Source: Oscillospiraceae bacterium
Lineage (GTDB): Bacteria; Bacillota; Clostridia; Oscillospirales; Acutalibacteraceae
Length of the DNA stretch: 44,185 nt
Assembly (NCBI GenBank): GCA_015065785.1
Contig: SVPR01000018.1
Span: forward strand, 1-44,185
Direction: 5' to 3'
Both the position numbers and the translations under genes were made by a program. Of this stretch, positions 1-6,979 are shown in pieces (position 1 is the first letter of the stretch; every line of letters starts with the position of its first letter). The notes below the pieces were generated by a model, which was not told where the DNA came from, did no database searches, and was given only the letters and a program-made list of their open reading frames with translations.

Positions 1-8
1 ATTTTCAT
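1..8 (-). CDS. Start of a leftward gene cut by the left edge
   Basis: Only an ATG (positions 8-6) and the next few bases are inside the window, so nothing can be said about the product. The start is supported by a GAGG Shine-Dalgarno core at 20-17 (minus strand), 8 nt before the ATG, and by a promoter further upstream at 49-76. The gene runs off the left edge. Confidence 0.45.
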
Positions 9-48
9 ATTTGAAGCCTCTTTTTTATTTTATATCAAATACAATTAC

Positions 49-76
49 ATTATAACTTTTTTTATATAAAATTCAA
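49..76 (-). promoter_or_regulatory. Sigma-A type promoter for the edge gene
   Basis: On the minus strand, TTGAAT (76-71) and TATAAT (54-49) are 16 nt apart. They lie upstream of the ribosome binding site and ATG at the left edge. The -10 is perfect and the -35 matches four of six. The surrounding bases are very AT-rich, so chance matches are possible. Confidence 0.5.
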
Positions 77-150
77 GTAATTTTGAGTTTTTACACTTAA
101 ATTCGATATTTCAATTTAATTTTTTCTGATTTTATTCTAGTTTATTTAAT

Positions 151-180
151 AAAAAAACGCAACTAAACAGTTGCGTTTTT
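151..180. terminator. Rho-independent terminator after the ahpC-reductase pair
   Basis: CGCAACT (158-164) pairs with AGTTGCG (169-175) around an AAAC loop. It is flanked by seven A on the left and five T on the right, so it can work on both strands. It lies just beyond the stop codon of the leftward reductase gene. Confidence 0.85.
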
Positions 181-188
181 CTATATAT

Positions 189-1838
189 TCAATTACCAAT
201 CAATTCTAAAACCTGATTTATATTTTTCTTACCGAAAGATATTTTGTCATCATTAATAACAAGGCACGGAACACTCATCACATTGTATTTTTTTCGTAAT
301 TCATCAAAATGCTGAATGTCGTAAACTTCGGCACGGATATTTGGATTTAATGTTGCTATACGCTGACAAGCAATAACTAAATCAGGGCACATAGTACACG
401 ATAATGTTACAAGAATCTTCATATCTACAGTATTTTTTATTTCTTTAATTCCCTGAATAGTTTGTTCATCTGATTGTTGACCTGGTCCTGATGCATTATA
501 AAGACTAATCACAAATGTTGTGAACTCGTGACCGGACGGAACACCATGAAACGCAATACCTGTATCACTACCATCTTCAAGAAAAACGCGTACACATGGA
601 GCTACATCTGACGTAGTATTTTTTTCAGCAATTGTTACTGTAATTTTATCTGTAAGAGTTGAGATGTTTTCGATTAAACTTTCTAACTCATTTGAAACAG
701 GACGATTATCTAAATAAAGCTTCAACACAAGATTACGCTCAAACTTACTGAAAATATCTAATAACTGTTGTTTTATTTCACTTGAAAAAGCTTCGTTTGA
801 ATTATGAGAAATATTTTCTTCTCTAACATTTTGTTTTTCAACAACTTTTGCTTTTGGTTGTTCTGGATACAGCCCTGTTTTTTGTTGCATTTCTGCAACA
901 TATTTTTCAAGCTCGGTAGCAGCCAAAGCACCATCACCAGTAGCAGTTACAATCTGACGAAGTGGTTTTATGCAAACATCTCCAGCAGCATAAATTCCGT
1001 CAACATTTGTTTTTTGCTCAGAATCGGTAATAATATAACCGTGCTCATTCAGTTCAATTATATCTTTTACAAGTTCTGTGTCAGGAGAATATCCAGCAAA
1101 AACGAACACACCGAAAAAGTCACCGTTTTCAGCACGATATTCTGAAATTTCACCTGTTTTTGTGTTTTTATAACGGATATAATTAAGCCCACTTTCACCT
1201 GAGACTTCTTCAACTACAGTATTTGGCACAACAGTTATTTTCTCGTGATTTTTTGCCTTGTCTGCTACAGAAGCGGCACAACTGAAATCATCTTTTCTTA
1301 TAAAAATTGTTATGTGTTTTGCAAACTTAGTTAAAAAAACGCTTTCTTCAGCAGCAGCAAAACCGCCACCTATAACAAACACTTCTTTGTCGGTGAAAAA
1401 TTCGCCATCACAAGTAGCACAATAAGCAACACCACGACCTTTGTGCTCTTCTTCACCCTTAAAACCAACTGTTCTTGGGTGTGCACCAGTAGCAATCAAG
1501 ACACCGAAACAATAAAAATCCCCCTGGTCGGTGTGAACTGTTTTGATTTCGCCAGTAGCTTCAAAACCCTTAGCTTCACAGATTAAACATTCTGCGCCAA
1601 AGCTTTCAGCCTGACGACGCATTGTATCGGTAAGTGCTTTACCACTTGTTTTCTCTATACCAGGATAATTTACAACTTCGTTTGTAATAGTAATCTGACC
1701 ACCGAACTGCTCTTTTTCGAGTAATAATACTCTGTATTTAGCACGGGCGAGATATAGAGCGGCGGTAAGTCCTGCGGGACCGCCACCAACTATTATTACA
1801 TCATATAAATTATCCTTGTTTATTTTTTGTAAATCCAT
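189..1838 (-). CDS. Thioredoxin reductase/AhpF-like flavoprotein with reversed domain order
   Basis: A 549-residue FAD/NAD(P)H-dependent disulfide reductase, probably the electron donor for AhpC. Residues 1 to about 310 form a thioredoxin-reductase core: FAD-binding GGGPAGL near 18-24, redox CATC at Cys140/Cys143, a nucleotide-binding GGGFAAAEES near 157-166, and the second FAD motif TNVDGIYAAGD. After a linker, residues about 350-549 match the twin thioredoxin-fold N-terminal domain of AhpF (GHEF, then LSCTMCP with Cys481/Cys484, then a MSVPCLVI cis-Pro region). In classical AhpF that domain precedes the reductase core; here it follows it. The start overlaps the ahpC stop as TAATG, so translation is probably coupled. 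Cytoplasmic. The enzyme class is certain; AhpC as partner is inferred from the operon. Confidence 0.93.
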   Translation of the reverse strand: MDLQKINKDNLYDVIIVGGGPAGLTAALYLARAKYRVLLLEKEQFGGQITITNEVVNYPGIEKTSGKALTDTMRRQAESFGAECLICEAKGFEATGEIKTVHTDQGDFYCFGVLIATGAHPRTVGFKGEEEHKGRGVAYCATCDGEFFTDKEVFVIGGGFAAAEESVFLTKFAKHITIFIRKDDFSCAASVADKAKNHEKITVVPNTVVEEVSGESGLNYIRYKNTKTGEISEYRAENGDFFGVFVFAGYSPDTELVKDIIELNEHGYIITDSEQKTNVDGIYAAGDVCIKPLRQIVTATGDGALAATELEKYVAEMQQKTGLYPEQPKAKVVEKQNVREENISHNSNEAFSSEIKQQLLDIFSKFERNLVLKLYLDNRPVSNELESLIENISTLTDKITVTIAEKNTTSDVAPCVRVFLEDGSDTGIAFHGVPSGHEFTTFVISLYNASGPGQQSDEQTIQGIKEIKNTVDMKILVTLSCTMCPDLVIACQRIATLNPNIRAEVYDIQHFDELRKKYNVMSVPCLVINDDKISFGKKNINQVLELIGN

Positions 1839-2401
1839 TATAACTGACCTACAAGGTCAAGACTTGGTTTAAGTGTTTCAGCACCTGGTTTCCAGTTAGC
1901 AGGACAAACTTCATCGCCGTGAGCGTGAACGAACTGACAAGCCTGAACCTTACGGAAAAGTTCTTCTGCATTTCTACCAACATTACCCGCAGTAATTTCA
2001 TAACCTACAATTTTTCCCTCAGGGTTAATAATAAACGTACCACGCTCTGCTAAACCGTCAGATTCAATAAGAACTTCAAAATCTTCTGAAATTTCGTGTG
2101 TAGGGTCTGCAAGCATTGGGAAATTGATTTTTTTGATTCTTTCAGAAGCATCGTGCCAAGCTTTGTGAACGAAGTGAGTATCAGTAGAAACTGAATATAT
2201 TTCACAACCGACATTTCTGAATTCTTCATACTTGTTCGCTAAATCTTCAAGCTCAGTAGGACAAATAAAAGTGAAATCTGCAGGATAGAAAAAGAAAACA
2301 CTCCATTTGCCGAGAATATCATCTTTTGAGACTGTCTTAAATTCACCAGCGTGAAATGCATTGGCTTTAAAATTTGAAACTTCTTTGTTAATAATTGACA
2401 T
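1838..2401 (-). CDS. ahpC: Alkyl hydroperoxide reductase AhpC (2-Cys peroxiredoxin)
   Basis: A 187-residue typical 2-Cys peroxiredoxin, full length for AhpC, that reduces hydrogen peroxide and organic hydroperoxides in the cytoplasm. The peroxidatic cysteine is Cys47 in the motif DFTFICPTELEDL. The resolving cysteine is Cys166 in EVCPANWKPG near the C-terminus. The ATG is preceded on the minus strand by AAAGGATGG. It is first in a two-gene operon whose second gene encodes the likely recycling reductase, with a one-base stop/start overlap. I saw no clear promoter hexamers or PerR box in the short gap to the divergent MFS gene, so peroxide regulation is expected from the family but not shown here. 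Confidence 0.97.
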   Translation of the reverse strand: MSIINKEVSNFKANAFHAGEFKTVSKDDILGKWSVFFFYPADFTFICPTELEDLANKYEEFRNVGCEIYSVSTDTHFVHKAWHDASERIKKINFPMLADPTHEISEDFEVLIESDGLAERGTFIINPEGKIVGYEITAGNVGRNAEELFRKVQACQFVHAHGDEVCPANWKPGAETLKPSLDLVGQL

Positions 2402-2475
2402 AGTAAAACCATCCTTTTTTTAATTTCTGGATTTAGTATGTCATTTTTTCTTAAATAAATACATTCTGTCTTGGT

Positions 2476-2481
2476 TATAAT
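2476..2481 (+). promoter_or_regulatory. Possible -10 element for the MFS/SDR pair
   Basis: A perfect TATAAT lies 24 nt before the MFS start codon. No good -35 hexamer is present at 16-18 nt; the best is TTAAAT at 2451-2456, 19 nt away. This makes it a weak or activator-dependent promoter at most. Confidence 0.35.
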
Positions 2482-2505
2482 AAAAACAGATTGGAAGTGA
2501 CGTTT

Positions 2506-3921
2506 ATGAAAACAATTTTAGAAAAGCCACATATAAAAGGTTTTATTCCTTTTGGTCTTGCTGCTTTTCTTGTAGGGTTGGTTGGTGGTTTCACCTCTTT
2601 ACTCGGCCCTGCTTTTGTTGAAGAATTAAATCTCCCATACAACAATACAACCTGGACAGCACTTGCTATGGCTATGTCAACCGCCGCATTTGCACCCATA
2701 TTAGGTAAATTAGGCGATATAATAGGACGAAGAGTAACCTTATTAATAGGTATAGTTGTTTTTGCACTCGGTAATGTTCTCACCGCAATAGCACCATCAC
2801 TATTATTTATGCTTTTAGCACGTTTTATTGTTGGTATGGGAACTGCCGCTATTGCACCTGTCGTAATGTCGTATATAGTCACAGAATTCCCAAGAGACAA
2901 AATCGCAAAAGGCTTTGCACTTTATATGTTTGTTTCCAGTATTTCAGTAATTTTTGGACCAACTCTCGGTGGCTTGATTATCGAATATTTTAACTGGCGC
3001 ACAATGATTTGGGTGTGTGTCGTTATTTCGGTGATTATATTTTTACTATGCCTTATGATTGGTAATAAAAAGCCGACTGTAAAAAATGATATAAAGAATT
3101 TTGATGGTATAGGTGCTGTTTTTATATTAATCTTCTTTAGTCTATTGCTTTGTGTACCATCTTTTGGTCAGAATTTCGGTTGGCAATCAAAGCAATTTTT
3201 AATAGTTCTCATTGCTTCGATAATTTCAGGTATAGGATTATGTATAGCAGAAAAAAGAGCGACAAATCCAATTATACAATGGCTATTTGTAAAGAGGAAA
3301 GCATTTATACTTTCTGTTCTTGCACTTTTTCTTACGCAAGGACTTATGCAAGCAAATATGACTAATGTTATTATTTTTGTAAACTACACTCAGCCACAAA
3401 ATTCTATTATTTCTGGTTACGCAATTTCTATTATGTATATCGGAATGTCTCTCGGAGCTGTAATTTTAGGACCACTTGCAGACCGATATGAACCTAAAAA
3501 AGTACTTGCAGGTTCTCTTACTCTTACAGGAATAGGTAGTGCAATTATGCTACTGTTCACAGAAAATTCTTCAGTTCTTTTGCTTGCAGCTTCACTTGGG
3601 TTGCTCGGATTCGGTCTTGGTGGAAACGGCACAATCTTTATGAAAGTTGTTCTGTCTGGTGTACCACTTGAAAACTCAGGTGCAGGAACTGGAACTTACG
3701 GACTCTTTCGTGACTTAGCAGCTCCATTTGGCGTTGCCGTATTTGTACCGATGTTTACTAACAGAGCCTCTACCCTTATAAATTCAGGGGCAACTGAAAT
3801 TACTGCCGCTATTGACTCAGTAAAAACACTTGCTTTAGTTGAAATAGCGTGTATTGTAACAGGCATAATAACAGTGCTTTTTCTTCCCAAAATTCACAAT
3901 AAAAAAGGAGAAACTTTATGA
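2506..3921 (+). CDS. MFS multidrug-type exporter (DHA2-like, about 14 helices)
   Basis: A polytopic inner-membrane protein of 471 residues. The MFS motif A appears as GKLGDIIGRR after the second predicted helix, and the ARFIVGMGTAAIAPVV stretch resembles helix 4 of drug:H+ antiporters. Its length and hydrophobic pattern fit the 14-helix DHA2 (EmrB/QacA) group. I chose ATG 2506 over an upstream TTG at 2491, because the sequence GGAAGTGA at 2493-2500 would serve as the ribosome binding site for the ATG. The stop overlaps the next gene (ATGA), so the pair is one translationally coupled unit. The substrate is unknown; the neighbouring steroid-dehydrogenase-like gene makes bile acids or another toxic sterol-like compound a guess. 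Confidence 0.85.
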   Translation: MKTILEKPHIKGFIPFGLAAFLVGLVGGFTSLLGPAFVEELNLPYNNTTWTALAMAMSTAAFAPILGKLGDIIGRRVTLLIGIVVFALGNVLTAIAPSLLFMLLARFIVGMGTAAIAPVVMSYIVTEFPRDKIAKGFALYMFVSSISVIFGPTLGGLIIEYFNWRTMIWVCVVISVIIFLLCLMIGNKKPTVKNDIKNFDGIGAVFILIFFSLLLCVPSFGQNFGWQSKQFLIVLIASIISGIGLCIAEKRATNPIIQWLFVKRKAFILSVLALFLTQGLMQANMTNVIIFVNYTQPQNSIISGYAISIMYIGMSLGAVILGPLADRYEPKKVLAGSLTLTGIGSAIMLLFTENSSVLLLAASLGLLGFGLGGNGTIFMKVVLSGVPLENSGAGTGTYGLFRDLAAPFGVAVFVPMFTNRASTLINSGATEITAAIDSVKTLALVEIACIVTGIITVLFLPKIHNKKGETL

Positions 3922-4715
3922 AATTAAAAGATAAAATTATTTTGATAACCGCATCTACAAGAGGTATTGGCTTAGCTTGTGTTAAAGCGTGTGCTAAAGA
4001 AGGTGCTGTCGTTTATATGGCGGCAAGGAATTTAGACCTTGCAAAAGAAGAAGCCGACAAGCTCAATGCTGAGGGTTATAATGTAAAATATGTTTATAAC
4101 GATGCAAGTAAGCCTGAATCTTTTACTACAATGATAGAAGATGTTGTAAAAGATTCAGGTCGTATTGACGTTCTCGTAAATAATTTCGGAACATCAAAAC
4201 CCGGTCAGGACCTTGATTTTTCAAATACCGATGTCAATGTTTTTCTTGATACTGTTAACATCAATCTCAGGAGTGTTTTTGCCGCAAGTAAAGAAGCGGT
4301 AAAATATATGGCAAAGCAAGGTGGCGGAAGTATTATTAACATTTCTTCTGTTGGTGGTCTTGTGCCTGATATTTCGCAAGTATCATACGGCACAAGCAAG
4401 GCGGCAATAAATTACCTCACGAAACTTATTGCAGTACACGAAGCGAGAAACAACATTCGTTGTAATGCAGTTCTTCCCGGAATGACTGCCACTGATGCAG
4501 TCGAGAAAAATCTTACCGGTGAATTCAGAGAGTTGTTTCTTCGCCACATACCATTTAACAGAATGGGTAAACCTGAAGAAATTGCTTCTGCAGTAGTTTA
4601 TTTTGCAAGTGATGATTCACTCTACACTACAGGTCAGATATTAACCGTTTCTGGTGGATTTGGTCTTGCAACACCGCTTTATGGTGATTTAGCGAACAAT
4701 ACAAATCGCAGATAA
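3918..4715 (+). CDS. Short-chain dehydrogenase resembling 7-alpha-hydroxysteroid dehydrogenase
   Basis: A 265-residue classical SDR with a Rossmann fold. The cofactor loop is TASTRGIG (residues 11-18), the structural motif NNFG is at 88-91, and the catalytic set is Ser143/144, Tyr157 and Lys161 (YGTSK). From memory of the family, several stretches are very like clostridial 7-alpha-hydroxysteroid dehydrogenases: STRGIGLA, GGGSIINISS, the NIRCNAVLPG segment, and the C-terminal SGGFGLATPLYGD. Such enzymes oxidise the 7-alpha-hydroxyl of primary bile acids to a 7-oxo group. Arg39 in the AARNLD segment after the second strand would favour NADP. It overlaps the upstream MFS gene by four bases. SDR membership is certain; bile-acid specificity is an inference that needs an assay. 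Confidence 0.88.
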   Translation: MKLKDKIILITASTRGIGLACVKACAKEGAVVYMAARNLDLAKEEADKLNAEGYNVKYVYNDASKPESFTTMIEDVVKDSGRIDVLVNNFGTSKPGQDLDFSNTDVNVFLDTVNINLRSVFAASKEAVKYMAKQGGGSIINISSVGGLVPDISQVSYGTSKAAINYLTKLIAVHEARNNIRCNAVLPGMTATDAVEKNLTGEFRELFLRHIPFNRMGKPEEIASAVVYFASDDSLYTTGQILTVSGGFGLATPLYGDLANNTNRR

Positions 4716-4718
4716 AAT

Positions 4719-4764
4719 AAAAATACGGTTAAGTATCTATATCCTCTTGACAATTCCGTTTTTA
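4719..4764 (+). terminator. Possible terminator after the SDR gene
   Basis: ACGG (4725-4728) pairs with CCGT (4756-4759), extended outward by AAAAA/TTTTT with one bulge and inward by TTAAG/CTTGA-type pairing. The 3' arm ends in five T. The long loop and short GC core make it weaker than the other terminators here. It overlaps the -35 box of the next promoter. Confidence 0.4.
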
Positions 4765-4775
4765 TATACTATATA
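4747..4775 (+). promoter_or_regulatory. Near-consensus sigma-A promoter driving a non-coding transcript
   Basis: A perfect TTGACA (4747-4752) and TATATA (4770-4775) are separated by 17 nt. The predicted start is near 4782. The only downstream content before the strong terminator at 5189-5216 is the palindromic element and the tRNA-like 3' end. The expected product is therefore a non-coding RNA of about 430 nt. Confidence 0.65.
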
Positions 4776-4826
4776 TGCAGATATAGAAAAAGGCAAAACA
4801 CGAAACCCCTTGATTTTATTGGGATT

Positions 4827-5102
4827 AGAGTGAGTGTGTTCGAACCAGATATGGTTTAATACAGTCACTTTTCCCTGTAACATCGTTAAAACTCTTGAAA
4901 TACGGCAGTATTCCTACGAGTTTTGCCTTGTTACAGAAAAAACTGCCAAGTATTAAACTTCGCAGAACCTTAAATGTTCGAGTTTGCGTGCATTTTGGGT
5001 TTTCTTTGGCGTAGTTATACTGGCGTATATCAAGACAAAAAAACACAAAGGGTGCGTGAAATCGGACATTTAAGGCATATTTGGTTCAAATACACTCACT
5101 CT
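4827..5102. repeat. Palindromic element with 27-bp terminal inverted repeats and two nested arms
   Basis: The outer arms 4827-4853 and 5076-5102 match at 24 of 27 positions. Directly inside the left arm, 4854-4862 pairs perfectly with 4950-4958, 4875-4881 with 4930-4936, and 4888-4894 plus 4899-4903 with 4918-4924 plus 4908-4912 around a GGCA loop. Directly inside the right arm, 4968-4991 pairs with 5052-5075 (18 Watson-Crick, 5 G-U, 1 mismatch), capped by TATAC/GTATA at 5016-5029. The outer helix abuts both inner helices with no spacer, forming a compact three-way junction. No target-site duplication or transposase is visible. Confidence 0.7.
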
Positions 5103-5140
5103 TGAGCTTATCATCGAGGTCGTGTGACCTTTAGGTTCTT

Positions 5141-5182
5141 GTGCCGTAAGGTGTGCAGGTTCAAGTCCTGTCAGGTGCACCA
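5141..5182 (+). pseudogene. tRNA-like 3' fragment (variable arm, T arm, acceptor strand, CCA)
   Basis: A T arm is clear: GCAGG (5155-5159), loop TTCAAGT, CCTGT (5167-5171). It is followed by seven acceptor-like bases (5172-5178), discriminator A and encoded CCA (5180-5182). Just before it, GTGCC-GTAA-GGTGT (5141-5154) could form a class II variable arm, so a leucine-type tRNA is the best guess. The complementary 5' acceptor strand (GCACCTG) and a proper anticodon arm are not found upstream; instead a hairpin AGGTC-GTGT-GACCT lies at 5117-5130. It is therefore a remnant, an attachment-site copy, or a tRNA-mimicking end of the ncRNA, not a functional tRNA. Confidence 0.6.
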
Positions 5183-5188
5183 AAAAAG

Positions 5189-5216
5189 AAAAACGATTGC
5201 TGGAGCAATCGTTTTT
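5189..5216 (+). terminator. Strong Rho-independent terminator
   Basis: AAAAACGATTGC (5189-5200) pairs perfectly with GCAATCGTTTTT (5205-5216) around TGGA, giving a 12-bp stem with a terminal T run. It closes the non-coding transcript. A second, weaker hairpin (AAGTGA/TCACTT type, about 5248-5273) follows in an otherwise featureless stretch. Confidence 0.85.
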
Positions 5217-5309
5217 CCTTTTTCAACTAAGTTTGCCTTACGGCAAGTGAGGTTTGCTTTCACTTTTCTTAAAATTTGATTTTTATGATTAATAATAAAC
5301 ATCCCTTAA

Positions 5310-5338
5310 TTTACAAACCCTTTACTGTATGATATAAT
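5310..5338 (+). promoter_or_regulatory. Sigma-A promoter of the 112-residue unknown gene
   Basis: TTTACA (5310-5315) and a perfect TATAAT (5333-5338) are exactly 17 nt apart, about 40 nt before the start codon at 5377. Confidence 0.7.
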
Positions 5339-5376
5339 TAGTTCTATAAATTTGAATTTGCAGGGGTGTAATCCAC

Positions 5377-5715
5377 ATGTCATATAATGATTCATATAAA
5401 GCAATTGTTAATTCGAAATTTGATAAATTAGATTTAATGGTAAATGAATATAATACTATTGATTGCAACCATTTTTTTGCGAGAAAGCATGAACATTTCT
5501 TAAAATGTTTATCCTATGTAATTCAACTCGAAGAAGATGGTATGATAGTAAAATGTAAGAACAAAAAATACAATATTTCATATTTAAAAACTATTTTAGA
5601 TAATGATGGTCCTGAATACGCTTTAACGATAGATTTTTATAATCCATACAGAAGTGAAATGATATATGAGATTGGAGTTTGTGTAAGAGGAACTCCGTTA
5701 CTTAAAAAATTATAA
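5377..5715 (+). CDS. Unknown small protein (112 residues)
   Basis: I do not recognise this protein. It has its own promoter (5310-5338) and a good ribosome binding site (AGGGGTG about 8 nt before ATG), so it is likely expressed. The protein is soluble, with no signal peptide or membrane segment, rich in Asn, Tyr, Lys and Asp. The N-terminal half looks helical and the C-terminal half (IVKCKNKKYNISYL through EIGVCVRG) looks like beta strands. It is bracketed by the non-coding element upstream and an unrelated MFS gene 64 bp downstream. No neighbour suggests a role. Confidence 0.7.
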   Translation: MSYNDSYKAIVNSKFDKLDLMVNEYNTIDCNHFFARKHEHFLKCLSYVIQLEEDGMIVKCKNKKYNISYLKTILDNDGPEYALTIDFYNPYRSEMIYEIGVCVRGTPLLKKL

Positions 5716-5779
5716 ATTTATAGACAAATCCCAATTTATATGACTAAAAACACAACAACGCAAATTATCCGGAGGTTTT

Positions 5780-6958
5780 ATGGTTTTTTTATTAATTGTT
5801 ATATATATTGCATTTATAGGTCTGGGGGTCCCTGATTCTCTTATTGGCTCTGCCTGGCCTGCTATTCATACGGAAATGGAAATTCCTGTTGAAGCCGTGA
5901 GCATTCTCACATTTATTATTTCCGGTTGCACTGTGTTATCAAGTATGTTCAGTGCAAGAATTCTCAATAAATTAGGGACTGCTAAGGTTACAGCATTCAG
6001 CACAGCTTTAACTGCGGCGGCTTTACTCGGATTCTCTGTAGCTGACTCTTTTTGGTTTATGATACCTTTAGCGGTTATTCTCGGACTTGGTGCCGGTGCA
6101 ATTGATTCCGGCCTTAATAATTATGTAGCGCTTCACTGTAAAGCAAGTCATATGAATTTTCTGCATTGCTTTTATGGTGTGGGAGTAAGCCTCAGCCCTT
6201 ACCTTATGTCACAGGCGTTAAGCAATGTAGGCTGGCGTGGCGGTTATCGTTATGCTTTTTATGTGCAGGCAGTTATTACACTGCTACTGATTGTGTCAGT
6301 TCCCCTGTGGAAAAAGACCTCCTCATCTGAAGAAACAGAAGAGGAAAAGAGTGTTAGTCTCACTCTTTTGCAGATGGCAAAAAGGTCAGAAGTACGCTGG
6401 GTTTGGATTATTATGCTTGCAACAAATGCAATTGAATATGCCTGCGGAGTCTGGGGAAGTACATATCTTGTAACAGAAAAAGGCTTCGAGGCAAAATATG
6501 GCGCACTCGCTCTGACCATATATTATGTCGGAATGTCTATCGGGCGTTTTGTTTCCGGTTTACTTGCTGATAAAATCAGCACATGGAAACGCATTGGTAT
6601 AGGCGCCTTTATTCTTGCTCCTGCCATTGCAATTATGCTTCTTCCTCTGCCCGGTGCAGTTACTGTTGCTGGTTTGTTCCTTGTAGGCTTAGGTAATGGC
6701 TCTATTTACCCGAATATGATACACCTGACACCTCACAACTTCGGCAAGGAAGCCTCACAATCTATTATGGGCTCACAAATAGCCTTTGCTTACATTGGTG
6801 TTATGCTGGCACCACCTATGGTCAGTCTTATAAGCAGACTGTTTGGTATAGGGGTATATCCTGTATTGCTTGCTGTACTCTATGTGATAATGGTTATTGC
6901 TCTGAGGTTCTTTATAAATCGATTGAAAAAGCAGAATAGATACAATGCAGATGTCTGA
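5780..6958 (+). CDS. MFS transporter, sugar-type (12 helices)
   Basis: A 392-residue membrane protein with 12 predicted helices. It begins directly with helix 1 (FLLIVIYIAFIGLGVPDSLIG), a pattern seen in Firmicutes MFS proteins related to the fucose/glucose permease group. A loop rich in Ser/Thr/Glu/Lys (about residues 177-195) separates the two six-helix halves. GGAGG at 5771-5775 precedes the ATG. The glycoside hydrolase gene starts 21 bp after its stop, so the two are probably co-transcribed. This context suggests import of a saccharide that the hydrolase then cleaves in the cytoplasm; the actual substrate is not shown by the sequence. Confidence 0.83.
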   Translation: MVFLLIVIYIAFIGLGVPDSLIGSAWPAIHTEMEIPVEAVSILTFIISGCTVLSSMFSARILNKLGTAKVTAFSTALTAAALLGFSVADSFWFMIPLAVILGLGAGAIDSGLNNYVALHCKASHMNFLHCFYGVGVSLSPYLMSQALSNVGWRGGYRYAFYVQAVITLLLIVSVPLWKKTSSSEETEEEKSVSLTLLQMAKRSEVRWVWIIMLATNAIEYACGVWGSTYLVTEKGFEAKYGALALTIYYVGMSIGRFVSGLLADKISTWKRIGIGAFILAPAIAIMLLPLPGAVTVAGLFLVGLGNGSIYPNMIHLTPHNFGKEASQSIMGSQIAFAYIGVMLAPPMVSLISRLFGIGVYPVLLAVLYVIMVIALRFFINRLKKQNRYNADV

Positions 6959-6979
6959 ATAAACAAGGACGGTTGAATA

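Larger units (their letters stand above)
4782..5216 (+). ncRNA. Predicted structured non-coding transcript, unknown family
   Basis: The region from the predicted start of the TTGACA/TATATA promoter to the strong terminator has no convincing gene on either strand. It contains a 276-nt three-way-junction fold (4827-5102), then a tRNA-like T arm and 3' acceptor strand with CCA (to 5182). Paired arms of the outer and third helices use seven G-U pairs but only one A-C mismatch when read as + strand RNA, which favours an RNA on this strand over a decaying DNA palindrome. I do not recognise it as tmRNA, RNase P RNA, SRP RNA, 6S RNA or a known riboswitch. A repeated mobile palindrome is the main alternative. 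Confidence 0.45.

Noticed and set aside
2475-2900. Open frame on the minus strand opposite the start of the MFS gene
   Set aside because: It mirrors a clear transporter gene, has no family resemblance, and its composition follows the complementary codons.
4825-5046. Open frame of 73 codons on the minus strand inside the palindromic element
   Set aside because: It lies almost wholly within paired arms of the fold, has no ribosome binding site, an unusual Cys/Phe/Lys-rich composition and no resemblance to a known protein. It is best explained by the palindrome.
4782-5182. tmRNA (ssrA), because of size and a tRNA-like 3' end with CCA
   Set aside because: No complementary 5' acceptor strand is present near the transcript start, and I see no tag reading frame ending in Ala-Ala or the usual pseudoknots.
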